A DNA stretch of 64,000 nt from Legionella fallonii LLAP-10 (GTDB taxonomy: Bacteria > Pseudomonadota > Gammaproteobacteria > Legionellales > Legionellaceae), in assembly GCF_000953135.1 (NCBI RefSeq), contig NZ_LN614827.1, positions 3,422,501 through 3,486,500 of the forward strand, given 5' to 3'. Within the stretch, counting starts at the first letter, position 1. Each line of letters opens with the position of its first letter. Made by a program: the position numbers and the translations under genes. The notes under the pieces are model-generated. The model made no database searches. It was not told the DNA's origin and saw nothing but the letters and a program-made list of their open reading frames with translations. This document shows, in pieces, positions 47,902 through 57,180 of the stretch.

Positions 47902-47989
47902 TGTCATCCAAAACACAGCAAAGGAATCCCTACAAAACGTATTATGCCACATTCAGGAGAACCTTCGTCGCAAGCACCTCTAGATGACA
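47902..47989. repeat. TGTCATCC-bounded short repeat (88 bp)
   Basis: TGTCATCC (47902-47909) and AGATGACA (47982-47989) bracket a unit related to the one at 9050-9126. The wider gap 47877-48245 shows no convincing gene; its second half has an open stretch on each strand with no recognised family. CCCAACCTACC near 48012 is another trace of the GTAGGTTGG hairpin family. Confidence 0.45.
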
Positions 47990-48245
47990 ACGTTAAGCTA
48001 AATGAAGTGCAGCCCAACCTACCCCGCATCAGCGCTTAAGTCAAAAGGAGCGGTTCATGGAGCAAATGACGCTCCCATTATCTTGCATGGGACTATGAAT
48101 AGAAACTGCCGCCGGCCAATGAACTCCATGTTTTTGAGGTGTTTGTTAGTGCTGCTTGAAGCAGTACTGACTTCCTCTGTAAACGTATCGTGGGAGTCGA
48201 AACCAAGAATAGTCAATTTCGCATCAGAAACCAATTAATAAGTTC

Positions 48246-48701
48246 CTAGTAGCGATGCACTTTCATGTTAAGACTCTGAATTAAGAAAGGAGAATTGGTC
48301 GCCGGCGATGCTTTAATTACCCGTACAGAAAAATCGACATCCATATGTAATTCAGGAATGTTGTAGGATTGATCCACTTTCCAACAATCAATGCTAATGC
48401 AATGCTGTATCCTTTCTATTGTTGGTTCAGTTAATGGCTTAGGATGAATAACCAATTGTTGCTCTTTGATTATCTTGATTTCCTCGTCAAAAAAATTGCT
48501 CATGGGCTCCCAAGCAGCTTGTGAGTATTTTTTTTGAATTGGCTCATTATCTTTCGGTGTATCAGAATAACTCACTGAAAGTGTTTCCAGCAGAGTATTT
48601 TGTACCCACTCAGAAACATAATTATCCTTAGTTGCATAAACAAAGGAACAAATAAAAAGAGCAATTAAAGGCAGAAGACGTAAAGAGTTTTTTTTGTACA
48701 T
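48246..48701 (-). CDS. Small exported hypothetical protein
   Basis: A 151-aa protein with a signal peptide (basic MYKKNSLR, hydrophobic LLPLIALFICSFVYA, cleavage before Thr-Lys-Asp). The mature part is polar, with a Cys pair (IQHCISIDCW) that could form a disulphide and a late beta-rich segment (MDVDFSVRVIKASP, LNMKVHRY). I do not recognise the family. It lies between ada and the calpain-like gene, on the latter's strand but 209 bp from it, and has its own start region. Confidence 0.6.
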   Translation of the reverse strand: MYKKNSLRLLPLIALFICSFVYATKDNYVSEWVQNTLLETLSVSYSDTPKDNEPIQKKYSQAAWEPMSNFFDEEIKIIKEQQLVIHPKPLTEPTIERIQHCISIDCWKVDQSYNIPELHMDVDFSVRVIKASPATNSPFLIQSLNMKVHRY

Positions 48702-48910
48702 GTTCCTATTCCCTTAGTTGTCTGAAACAAATAACTCCATGATTCCTAATTAAATAATAGAATCAATAACAAATAATATCCAATCTTCTCTGAATAGTGG
48801 TATAAAAATGCTGCAATAAGGACTACTTTAGGTATTAGACCTCTTGCATAACCTCATCTATTCCCACTGAAACGATGGTTATTTCCTATGCTACTTACTA
48901 ATACGCCAAC

Positions 48911-51379
48911 TTAAACGGGTGTTACACACGGACGTATTAAGGGAGTAAGTATGGGGTTCCTCTCCATTTTTTGGAGAGTAATTTTTTTAGCAAATAGGCC
49001 ATGATGCTCGCCCCCCATAGTAACAGTTGCATGCATATGGCTGGAAACAAAAGTATCCGACATACTTTTTATACATTTCCCCCATTTAGGATGCCGCGAT
49101 AATGATGTTGGTATTTTCTGAATTACCAACTGACAATTTCTTTGAAACTCGACGACATTTTCTTTATGAGATAATCCAGAATTTAAGAAGTTTCTTTGGG
49201 CGTCTACCAACCCCTTTAAGAGGGCTAGCCCATGTTGCATGGGCTTCTTTTTTACTTCCGTCTCAAACTGCTTAACCATACCATATATTACATCTACATG
49301 AAGTTGAAATTTAATATGACGCAGATAGGTTGTAGCGTTTTCTTTTGAGATAATTTTACTGCTGGCGTTATCAATTGCTCGTTGTATCTCTGCTTTCTTA
49401 TTAGTCAATGCCTCAACAATGGCTGGTGGTTGTGTAGAATACCCTAGATTAATCAATGCATTAGGTAATTCAGTATTTTTCGTTACTATGCATTCCAACT
49501 GTTTTTTTAAAGTCGTATGGACCGATGCAAGAACCACTCTATTTGCGACAGATTCCACTACCACAGGAAAATTAGTTATCTGTTCAACACAAGCTTGAAT
49601 AACCCTGTCAGCCTTTTTCTGTACTATTAACTCTGGACTTATATTGAGAAGCTCTGGATTATGAGTAGTTAAAAACCAAGTCCTAAATGTACTTGGTATC
49701 TCTAGCACCATATCTTCAGCAAACAGTCCAATGGAGTGCCCAAAACGCCGACTAAATTGCGTGACAATCAGTGGGACCATGGCTTTAACTAATAACGGAT
49801 TAACCGAACTTAATTCAAATAGTAAGACGAACAATTCACGAGGCTGTATACTATGACAACGAGCAAGTACTGTATTTAAAAACGCTTCGTTAACTAGGGA
49901 AATCGTAGCATCGCGAAGGTATTCTCTCATCCTTAAAGGGATTCTTTCTGAATTAATAAATTTAGCAGTAGCAACCGCCAAAAGAAATCGAGGAGAAAAC
50001 CATTGCTCTAGAGAGGCCTTGGTAAAAATAGATGCAGAGAATAAGTCTTGAAACCCCGCATTTTTAGTAATACATCGCACATCTTGAATGTCAAAATAAT
50101 AGTTTATCAACTGCTCTTCAATGAGAAACTGCGCGTCCTTGTCACCACAATTGTGTACTTTAGCTACACGACGGACTGCTGCACTAATTACCGTCTTAAA
50201 AAACTCTCTGTCATAAAATAGTACACGGGTTGGCGAACGCGGATCGCTTTCTGCTTTAACCGCCAGGTCAACCATAATCCGTCCTATTGTGCTAGGCAGT
50301 TTTTCTTTATGCAGGAACAAACTAAGCAAATCCATACGAGGAACATTGGTTATAAGTCGTTTGATGAATTGTTCTTTATCTTCCCGCGCGTCTATTATGC
50401 ATCGAATCAGTTTCAGCTGTTCTTCTGCGCCTAATAAACGATAAAGAGAAGTGAGATAGGGTATTTGTTGGTGCAATAGCATACAAAAGGGTATGCTATT
50501 GGGATCCAATAAAACACCAGTTACATGCATTCGCAAAATTAGGTCAAAAAGATCAGGGTTTGCAAAAATATATTGTCCTTGATCTATCGGCTTTTCTAAC
50601 AGAATAGGAGCGAGAACAAACTTTTTTGGGTTAGCATCAAACGTGCAAAAACGACACTCACTGTTTCTAAGATCGCCTAAATAGTGCTTTTCTCTCTTTG
50701 TAGTGTCCCAAGGATTTACTAGAATAAATTCGTGGTTACCGTCTAGCTTAGGAATTATGTTCTCTAGCCTGAACGCATGACGCGGTTGACTTTCTTCCGG
50801 ACTATCGGGCATGCCATAGTTCATACTGAGATAAATAGCTTCTTCGGGGTTTCTTTTCTTTAACTGAATAATTTTATCAAGATCATCATAGTCTCTAGCA
50901 TGAATCCCTAATAATTTTCCAACAAACAGAGTAGACGATTGGAGAAGTGGTCTACCTAAACTATGTGCCTGTAGACTTGAAGATGAATTAATATACCTCC
51001 AGTCTCGTGGATAATAAAAAGAACTGATATGTTCTAGAATTTTGATAGCCAGAGAATTGGTGCGAACCCTGTCTGCAGATTTGTCCATTTTTTCCAGTAC
51101 TTTATTATCGAAGATAAAGATATCTTCATCCGCTTCTTCGTCATAAACATAGGTATATTGCTCCCCCATGTTCTGAGGAATCACATAATGACTCTGATCA
51201 TTATGAGCAATTTTGACAATCACTCGATCTGAAGTTTGCATGAACTTTGACTTTAATAACTTAAGACCTTCAGGCCCGGCATTAAAAATACAATCTAAGG
51301 AAGCTAAAAGATAACAATCGGCTACTGAGCCTTGTATTATTACAAGGGGTTCACCATCCAATGGAAATAAAGGGGTCAT
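48911..51379 (-). CDS. Calpain-like cysteine protease domain protein, effector candidate
   Basis: An 822-aa protein whose N-terminus matches the calpain (C2) catalytic fold: QGSVADCYLLASLDCIF around Cys22 resembles the calpain QGxxGDCW active-site helix, His201 (PRHAFRL) fits the HAY motif, and Asn222 (FILVNPWDTTKRE) fits the N-P-W motif. Spacing Cys-His-Asn (179 and 21) is close to calpains. The remaining 570 residues are helix-rich with no recognised domain. It has no signal peptide, so host delivery by Dot/Icm is plausible. Bacterial calpain domains are rare. It is divergent from the GNAT gene (105-bp gap). Confidence 0.7.
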   Translation of the reverse strand: MTPLFPLDGEPLVIIQGSVADCYLLASLDCIFNAGPEGLKLLKSKFMQTSDRVIVKIAHNDQSHYVIPQNMGEQYTYVYDEEADEDIFIFDNKVLEKMDKSADRVRTNSLAIKILEHISSFYYPRDWRYINSSSSLQAHSLGRPLLQSSTLFVGKLLGIHARDYDDLDKIIQLKKRNPEEAIYLSMNYGMPDSPEESQPRHAFRLENIIPKLDGNHEFILVNPWDTTKREKHYLGDLRNSECRFCTFDANPKKFVLAPILLEKPIDQGQYIFANPDLFDLILRMHVTGVLLDPNSIPFCMLLHQQIPYLTSLYRLLGAEEQLKLIRCIIDAREDKEQFIKRLITNVPRMDLLSLFLHKEKLPSTIGRIMVDLAVKAESDPRSPTRVLFYDREFFKTVISAAVRRVAKVHNCGDKDAQFLIEEQLINYYFDIQDVRCITKNAGFQDLFSASIFTKASLEQWFSPRFLLAVATAKFINSERIPLRMREYLRDATISLVNEAFLNTVLARCHSIQPRELFVLLFELSSVNPLLVKAMVPLIVTQFSRRFGHSIGLFAEDMVLEIPSTFRTWFLTTHNPELLNISPELIVQKKADRVIQACVEQITNFPVVVESVANRVVLASVHTTLKKQLECIVTKNTELPNALINLGYSTQPPAIVEALTNKKAEIQRAIDNASSKIISKENATTYLRHIKFQLHVDVIYGMVKQFETEVKKKPMQHGLALLKGLVDAQRNFLNSGLSHKENVVEFQRNCQLVIQKIPTSLSRHPKWGKCIKSMSDTFVSSHMHATVTMGGEHHGLFAKKITLQKMERNPILTPLIRPCVTPV

Positions 51380-51484
51380 TTTGATCTTGACAAAGTCTAT
51401 TGGTTAATTAAACGACCACAATATAACATGTTTAATAGGGGTTGTGTACTATGTATAATGGGATTTCTTGCTATGGAGCGACCA

Positions 51485-52273
51485 ATGAGCGTAGTAAACC
51501 CTAGATCCAGTCAAATTAAGGCCTTTCATCATGCTGAAAGCAATTTTTTTTCTCTAATCAGTGGGTCGTGTCTAGAATGCGAGCATATGATTGCTTTTGC
51601 CAGTGAAGTTCAAGCCTCGGGCTTAAACCCTGTATTTTTAACCCAACCAATAGATGAGTCTTGTGTAAACGAGATATCTTCCTGTCGTTCGTTTTATATG
51701 GCAAAAAAAATTCCATGGGCATTCATAGTCCCCGAGTATTTTTATGGGGAACATATAAATGGCTTATTACAAAAACAGCGCTTATTTCAAGTTGATATTG
51801 GGGTCGCTATGGTCCTATCACTACCTGATTTTATCGTTCCCTCAGCAAAGAACTCATTACAAATCAAGATTATGGAAGATGACTTACAAACGTGGAGTAT
51901 TCCTCTAATTTATGGATTTGAATCAACTCCTGAAATCACTGGTGTTTATACCCAATGCCATCAATTAGCTGCTTTAAAAAATAATAAACTCTACCATTTT
52001 TCCGGATTTATTAACGAGACCGTAGTGAGCTCCCTATCACTTTCTTTATCTGGACACAATGCACGCATTGATGACGTAGCCACCATGCCCGACCAGCAAA
52101 AAAAGGGTTATGCTACAGAGCTTATTTATACTGCGCTACAATACCTGCAGCAACTCAAGATTGAAACCTGTTTTTTAGAAGCATCTTCTTCTGGACTTAC
52201 TACTTATGAACGCATTGGTTTCAAAGTACTTTTTAAAAATTATTATTACGAATATTCAAAAGAACATCCATAA
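51485..52273 (+). CDS. GNAT-family acetyltransferase with novel N-terminal half
   Basis: About 262 aa from the ATG at 51485, which has GGAG six bases upstream; upstream in-frame ATGs at 51428 and 51473 have no such site. The C-terminal 90 residues form a GNAT acetyl-CoA domain: ARIDDVATMPDQQKKGYATELI (motif A with the Q-x-x-G-Y-A pyrophosphate loop) and YERIGFKVLF (motif B end). The N-terminal 170 residues (HHAESNFFSLISGSCLECEHM...) are not recognised and may bind the substrate. The substrate is unknown. It is divergent from the calpain-like gene and is followed by a decayed AMP-binding gene. Confidence 0.75.
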   Translation: MSVVNPRSSQIKAFHHAESNFFSLISGSCLECEHMIAFASEVQASGLNPVFLTQPIDESCVNEISSCRSFYMAKKIPWAFIVPEYFYGEHINGLLQKQRLFQVDIGVAMVLSLPDFIVPSAKNSLQIKIMEDDLQTWSIPLIYGFESTPEITGVYTQCHQLAALKNNKLYHFSGFINETVVSSLSLSLSGHNARIDDVATMPDQQKKGYATELIYTALQYLQQLKIETCFLEASSSGLTTYERIGFKVLFKNYYYEYSKEHP

Positions 52274-52282
52274 AATTTTTAA

Positions 52283-52492
52283 AATCAAAATGAACATCTA
52301 CTGCAACAATGTAACCATAATCCTATAAAAATCAAAAAGTATCTAGAAACCCTGATTTTTCAAAAAGCCTCAGAACTACCTACTTATTTACAAATCACTA
52401 AGGTCAACATATTTCCCAGTTTACCCACCAACTCTCTTGGAAAAATAAAACGTATGGAAATTAAAGAGCTGCTTTCTCAAAAGGTAAGATAG
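52283..52492 (+). pseudogene. AMP-binding (acyl-CoA synthetase) C-terminal remnant
   Basis: About 70 codons open to a TAG at 52490-52492. They contain ASELPTYLQITKVNIFPSLP and NSLGKIKRMEIKELL, the C-terminal signature of acyl/aryl adenylate-forming enzymes (LPxY, then P-x-N-x-x-G-K-I-x-R with the catalytic Lys). The N-terminal 90 percent is absent and no start codon fits. It starts 10 bp after the GNAT stop and suggests a deleted synthetase or NRPS-like gene. Confidence 0.6.
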
Positions 52493-52536
52493 CAGGCACC
52501 CTCAACTTTAATTTACTCACCTTAGAGCGTATTCAC

Positions 52537-53421
52537 TTATTTTGTATCACCTTTGAAATGAGGTTCAGGTAAACCCTGAAATAAAGTTTTCAAAGCAAAT
52601 AGACTCCCAGACAAAGGACTTAATTGCAACTGTTCATCACTAAGCCCCATTCGTGCTGAAGTAATATAGAGCGTTGAAAGATCTCGATCGCCAAAAGCTA
52701 CACTGGTCGGCCTAGGAACAGGTAATTTTACAGAGTCCACCTTCTTACCTTGCGTATCATAGCGATTGACGGCCCATCCATCCCACATAGCAACCCATAA
52801 AAAACCTTCAGTATCAACAGTCATCCCATCAGGTATACCCTCAGAATCAGGAATGCTAATAAAAGATTGTTTATTGGTAATTGTCCCGGCAGCTAAATCA
52901 AAATCATAGCGATATATGGTGTGAGCCAATGAATCAGAAAAATATAAATATTCATTATCAGGACTAAAACCTATGCCATTAGATAAGATAAACCCTCTGT
53001 CCATTGGTTTAAATGTTAGATCTGCAGATAGTTGATACAATATACCAATTGGGGATTGCCAATCTTTTGCCGCAGTGCCTGACCAGAATCGTCCTTGGCG
53101 ATCACATTTACCGTCATTAAAAATTACTGATTGATTGGCATAGGGATTAGCAATTTGTTCTAATATACCTGTTTTCAAATTCACAAAAGCATAACCTTCT
53201 TCCACAGTAACCAGTAAGATATTTGGGACATACAACGCTATACTTGTGACAATTTGATCTAAAATAATAAATTTATCACTGCAGGTTTGAGGATTAAAAC
53301 AATGTATTGCGGGTTGCAAACAATCTAACCAATACATTATACCTTCATGATCTGACCATAAAGGACTTTCTCCCAACACCGCTTGAGAATTGAAAATAAC
53401 CGTTGGATTAAGTGTATTCAT
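52537..53421 (-). CDS. SMP-30/gluconolactonase-family hydrolase
   Basis: A 294-aa six-bladed beta-propeller lactonase from the ATG at 53421; the frame is open to 53496 but the extra 25 residues do not match the family, which starts near LGESPLWSDHEGIMYWLD (metal Glu). Further family marks: FNDGKCDRQGRFWSGT (metal Asn/Asp), GIGFSPDNEYLYFSDS (metal Asn, Asp) and IPDGMTVDTEGFLWVAMWDG. It would hydrolyse a sugar lactone such as gluconolactone with a divalent metal. No signal peptide is present. It stands alone. Confidence 0.88.
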   Translation of the reverse strand: MNTLNPTVIFNSQAVLGESPLWSDHEGIMYWLDCLQPAIHCFNPQTCSDKFIILDQIVTSIALYVPNILLVTVEEGYAFVNLKTGILEQIANPYANQSVIFNDGKCDRQGRFWSGTAAKDWQSPIGILYQLSADLTFKPMDRGFILSNGIGFSPDNEYLYFSDSLAHTIYRYDFDLAAGTITNKQSFISIPDSEGIPDGMTVDTEGFLWVAMWDGWAVNRYDTQGKKVDSVKLPVPRPTSVAFGDRDLSTLYITSARMGLSDEQLQLSPLSGSLFALKTLFQGLPEPHFKGDTK

Positions 53422-53597
53422 AATATAATTATTAGCTATAATTTCTTTAAAATACAACCTGTGGCGAATGTATCCAGCATATAGGAAAAATTCCATGCCA
53501 CTCTATTCGATGTAACGTCCCACGTCATCCCGAACGCAGGGTTCCGTCGAAAATTTTTCACATAAAAAGAAACACCATAAATTTCCTTTATTAATCT

Positions 53598-53760
53598 GAT
53601 TTGCTGCCTTTAGTTTAAGTCCTTCTTGCCTCATAATACGACTTATCAGTGCCTTACCCTGAAACTTGCCTGTTTTGCGTCATACCCGTTGAAGTATGGG
53701 AGCACCATAAATCAGGTGTGACGTCAAAAATTGCTCCTTTATGATCTTACTTAAGTCTTC
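53598..53760 (-). pseudogene. IS3-family transposase (orfB) remnant
   Basis: Read on the minus strand this gives EDLSKIIKEQFLTSHLIYGA, then PILQRV, a stop, and RKTGKFQGKALISRIMRQEG. This resembles the segment before the catalytic core of IS3-type OrfB (TYGAPRIH... VSRKRVARLMRQAGL). Stops and missing catalytic residues show it is dead. The gap 53422-53828 also has a GTCATCCCGAACGCAGGG repeat trace near 53523. Confidence 0.5.
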
Positions 53761-53828
53761 ATTTTGCATCACAGCGCAAGTTCTGGAACTCTAGCCCAAC
53801 TTGCTTTAAATTCTCAGTCAATACAGAA

Positions 53829-54908
53829 TCAAAATATACAACTCTTCGAACGCTCAAGCATGTGATCATGAGGGCTTACCTTCGATGAATTATAGAAACT
53901 AAATCGCTCATAAGCCGCTTTAAGTTGTTCTGAATGCAAAAGTGCCGGCACCGTTCGATCTTCAAGCTGTTTCTTGGTGCGCATATGCTCTATAATCTTG
54001 TTTTTTATACACTCGATAAACTCATTTTCTAATTCAGGATAAATTTTGTCAAAAAAATCACGATTATCTTGAGAATATTCTGATTTTCTGTAGCCATCTC
54101 TTGCAATATGCTCCGCCGCTAAAATATCTCCTACTAGGCGTTTTAATATACGTTGAATTCTTGAGTCTTCAGGTAAAGTATCTATGGGAGTGGGTTCAAG
54201 TTTTGGTGAATAGTATTTTGAGGAGAAATCATAAAGAAATAATTTTACAGTAGATGATACCCGATTATCCCCCTCAGAAGGCATAAATGCGAGGTTTAAA
54301 GAGTCTGCTTCATTAAATTCAAACCCTAAAAAAAATAACAAGGCAAGATCGTTCAATACATCTTGAAATATTAATCTATTAATAGAGTTATCAAAGCAAC
54401 TATTATCTGACGGATAAAGCCTATATTTTCTTCCAAATCTATATTCATTTTTTGCGTCAAATACTTCAATACCTTTTTCACGGCTTAATGTTGAAAATGA
54501 ATCAGCAAACATACAGGGGTAATCATGATAACTATCATCATCTGGATCATATATACTAATACAACCTCTACTTAATGCTTGTGTCTGTAAACCTAGCAAC
54601 GCCATTTGATGTGAAATTGAGACTTCTTCATTGATAATTTGCTCTAAGCGTTTGATGTCACGACTGGCTATTAAAAATACTGCTTTTCCATTTACATTAT
54701 ATACGTACTTCGAACCACCCTTTCCTAATAGTTGGCCGTTTGGGATCTGTTTATCACTAACAAAATCACTATCGTTTATATATTTTGTATTAAATAAGTT
54801 TACTTTTTCTTCATTAAAGATAATGGGCAATCCTGCCCTTTTACCTCTCAAAGAATGCAGTTTTAGAATTAAGTTACACTGTCTACTAATATCTTTAATG
54901 CCCGTCAT
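53829..54908 (-). CDS. Kinase-like hypothetical protein, effector candidate
   Basis: A 359-aa soluble protein. Residues 60-75 (GQLLGKGGSKYVYNVNG) read like the Gly-rich ATP loop of protein kinases, and AVFLIAS follows where the strand with the catalytic Lys would be, but no Lys is there. A helix EEVSISHQMALLGL would match the alpha-C Glu, and LFLYDFSSKY may stand for the DFG region. The HRD loop is not clear. It could be a diverged pseudokinase or an unrelated fold. No signal peptide or membrane helix. Legionella has several kinase-fold effectors. The C-terminus, Ser-Cys-Ile-Phe, is not a CaaX box because Cys is third from the end. Confidence 0.55.
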   Translation of the reverse strand: MTGIKDISRQCNLILKLHSLRGKRAGLPIIFNEEKVNLFNTKYINDSDFVSDKQIPNGQLLGKGGSKYVYNVNGKAVFLIASRDIKRLEQIINEEVSISHQMALLGLQTQALSRGCISIYDPDDDSYHDYPCMFADSFSTLSREKGIEVFDAKNEYRFGRKYRLYPSDNSCFDNSINRLIFQDVLNDLALLFFLGFEFNEADSLNLAFMPSEGDNRVSSTVKLFLYDFSSKYYSPKLEPTPIDTLPEDSRIQRILKRLVGDILAAEHIARDGYRKSEYSQDNRDFFDKIYPELENEFIECIKNKIIEHMRTKKQLEDRTVPALLHSEQLKAAYERFSFYNSSKVSPHDHMLERSKSCIF

Positions 54909-55161
54909 AGATCCCCTACAATCATATTTACATGGTGAAATAGTGATTAATTATTATGTTAATTGGATTATGCTAGCACACCAATATTCTATGTTCAACG
55001 GTAAGAGGATATTAGGGTGATGAAGCAACGCGTAATCCGAGATCAAGGATCGAATCAGGTTTCGATCCCGAGTCACGTCTGCGCCTTTACCCAGACCACA
55101 TCCTACATCCCTTAAGTTGACACCATTTCGTGAGCAATTACTTTTTAGAAAATAAACCTCT

Positions 55162-57135
55162 TTACAAACTTGCCATCACGCTAACAAAATTAGGCACATT
55201 AGGTGAGCCAACGCCAACAACATCATTCCAAAATTGGCTCTCAATGATACTTAGTACACCATCCCAGTTAAAGGTAATAACATCGCCCCCTACGACGATA
55301 TTAAATGCAGAATCAGGTGGGGTAGAGTCAGCTGGAGCGTTATTCACTGGTGTTGCACCACTGATTATTTGATGAGGAGGGGTGACGAGGTTTAATGCCT
55401 TTCCATTAATTAACTGTCTATTAAAGGTATAAAAATAGGGAGCAGCTAAGCCAATGGGTTTTGGTACCCCACCATTTAACAGTGCCCGCGCTTGATTAAC
55501 TAGAGTGAGTACGCCAGAAAATAATGGGGTGGATTGACTTGCCCCGCCCGTTTTATAAAAAGAACCACCTTGGTAAATAAGCAGCCCGGTATAATAGTCT
55601 GCTACCATAGCTATGTCAGGGATCGCACGGTTATGGCTACCGACAACACCATAACCACCGGCGGTAAGATTACTGATAGGTGCTTGCCAAGACGGGAAAG
55701 CACGCCAATGACTGATTCCCCCCATACTACCTGAGTATGGACTACCATTCTTATAATTACCCCACCCTGATTCAAAGGCATAATTATAATTATTATCAAC
55801 GAATAAGCTGGTGCCGGATACTGCTGTAACATAGGCGGAACTCACTGGATATTGTATCGAAGGATCACTACCATAACGGCTACAAGGCCAAGAACTATGA
55901 TAGGTTTGATCGCCACAATCTCCCGCGGCAAAATTAATACTTAAGCCCATTGCAGAGGCTGTTTGCAATGTATCGTCTAATGATTCATTCTGTGAATCAT
56001 GATCATTATCCCAACTGTTAGAAACCACATAGGCATTGGTAAAACCACCAAGAGAAAACTGATTATTAAGAATGGTATTAATAGCGGTCGCTACTTGTGC
56101 ATTATTAACACCATCGGTCATGACTAAAACAATATTGGCCCCAGGTGCCATGGTATGAGATGCTTCTACATCCAACGCAATTTCCCCATCCCAATCAGAA
56201 GCCCCACTACAACTTATAGATCCTCTAGTATATGGCTGGCCATTATAATCGACTACAGCAAAATTACTGGCGCTAAGTGGTGTTAAAGCGCTAGCACTAT
56301 TATAAATATTGGCATCATTCATAATGTCTTCTGGGGTACCTGTACCACAACCATCAATAATAACAATAGTTTGTCCTGTGCCATCAATAGTTGTGCCATT
56401 AATAGGAGTAATGCCACTAAGATTATAAGCGGTTCGCATTTGCTGACCGGAAAAACCTTGCAAGGAGATAGTAGTAGGTATTGCTTGTGGTAAAAATGAA
56501 TCCCAAACCAGGTTAAGTTGCTCAATAGGTTTATTACTTTGTGACTCCATATTCATTTGAGACTTGCTTGTTGGGCGATGGCGAATTTTAGGATGTCCAT
56601 ATGGGATGTTACTAAGGTCACTAATACCTGATATGTATTGGGCAATCTTAGGATTTACCTTAGGTTCAGAAGTATTTCCATAAACAAGCTGATCTTTATA
56701 GCGATAATTATTTAGCTTTATCTGTAATACCTGCTCAATTTTACTCGCTTCCGCAGTAACCTGAATGGTAGTGTAAACTCTTTTTGTTTTCATTCCTTGT
56801 GACAGAAAATAATGTTCTACCTCTTGCACCGCATTTTTACTTGGAGCATAACGAGCTTCATACTCCTCTTTTGTTAAAAATTTTTGATAATGCTCACTTC
56901 GTGGATCATATAATTCATTTGTGAAGTTATCGAACTGCGCTTTATTTCTGAGTTTAAGCCAAACGGAGAATGTAATAACTTGTTGAGGATTAACTGGCTC
57001 AACTAATTGAGCTTGCTGTAATGTATCAAGCTCAATATTGTGAAAGTTGACTGATTTTATTTCAGCACCCGCCCAAACTGGGGATAGAGGTAACAATAGT
57101 GAACAAGCAGAAATCATTAAGCGTATTGCAAACAT
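55162..57135 (-). CDS. Secreted S53 serine-carboxyl peptidase (sedolisin/kumamolisin)
   Basis: A 657-aa exported protease. A signal peptide (cleavage after VWAG/WAGA) is followed by the pro-kumamolisin activation domain (about 30-190: FSVWLKLRNKAQFDNFTNEL, YDPRSEHYQKFLT). The catalytic domain has the Glu318/Asp322 pair (DWDGEIALDVEAS) and Ser533 in TGGASQSTPLFSG. Such enzymes are active at acid pH, which could suit a phagosome or outside niche, possibly by type II secretion. The C-terminal part is short and polar. It follows the BNR-repeat gene by 45 bp on the same strand, so the two may be co-transcribed. Confidence 0.87.
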   Translation of the reverse strand: MFAIRLMISACSLLLPLSPVWAGAEIKSVNFHNIELDTLQQAQLVEPVNPQQVITFSVWLKLRNKAQFDNFTNELYDPRSEHYQKFLTKEEYEARYAPSKNAVQEVEHYFLSQGMKTKRVYTTIQVTAEASKIEQVLQIKLNNYRYKDQLVYGNTSEPKVNPKIAQYISGISDLSNIPYGHPKIRHRPTSKSQMNMESQSNKPIEQLNLVWDSFLPQAIPTTISLQGFSGQQMRTAYNLSGITPINGTTIDGTGQTIVIIDGCGTGTPEDIMNDANIYNSASALTPLSASNFAVVDYNGQPYTRGSISCSGASDWDGEIALDVEASHTMAPGANIVLVMTDGVNNAQVATAINTILNNQFSLGGFTNAYVVSNSWDNDHDSQNESLDDTLQTASAMGLSINFAAGDCGDQTYHSSWPCSRYGSDPSIQYPVSSAYVTAVSGTSLFVDNNYNYAFESGWGNYKNGSPYSGSMGGISHWRAFPSWQAPISNLTAGGYGVVGSHNRAIPDIAMVADYYTGLLIYQGGSFYKTGGASQSTPLFSGVLTLVNQARALLNGGVPKPIGLAAPYFYTFNRQLINGKALNLVTPPHQIISGATPVNNAPADSTPPDSAFNIVVGGDVITFNWDGVLSIIESQFWNDVVGVGSPNVPNFVSVMASL

Positions 57136-57180
57136 TAACTACCTCTCTGATAAAAAAATTTGATCTCGATTCGCGATTTA

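Noticed and set aside
48002-48240. Small protein-coding gene after ada
   Set aside because: Short open stretches on both strands with no ribosome-binding site and no family resemblance; the region is repeat-derived.
53829-53850. CaaX box at the end of the kinase-like protein
   Set aside because: The protein ends Ser-Cys-Ile-Phe, so Cys is third rather than fourth from the end; it does not fit prenylation.
55010-55100. tRNA or small RNA near CGAGATCAAGGATCGAATC
   Set aside because: The inverted pieces do not fold into a cloverleaf and no promoter or terminator pattern surrounds them.
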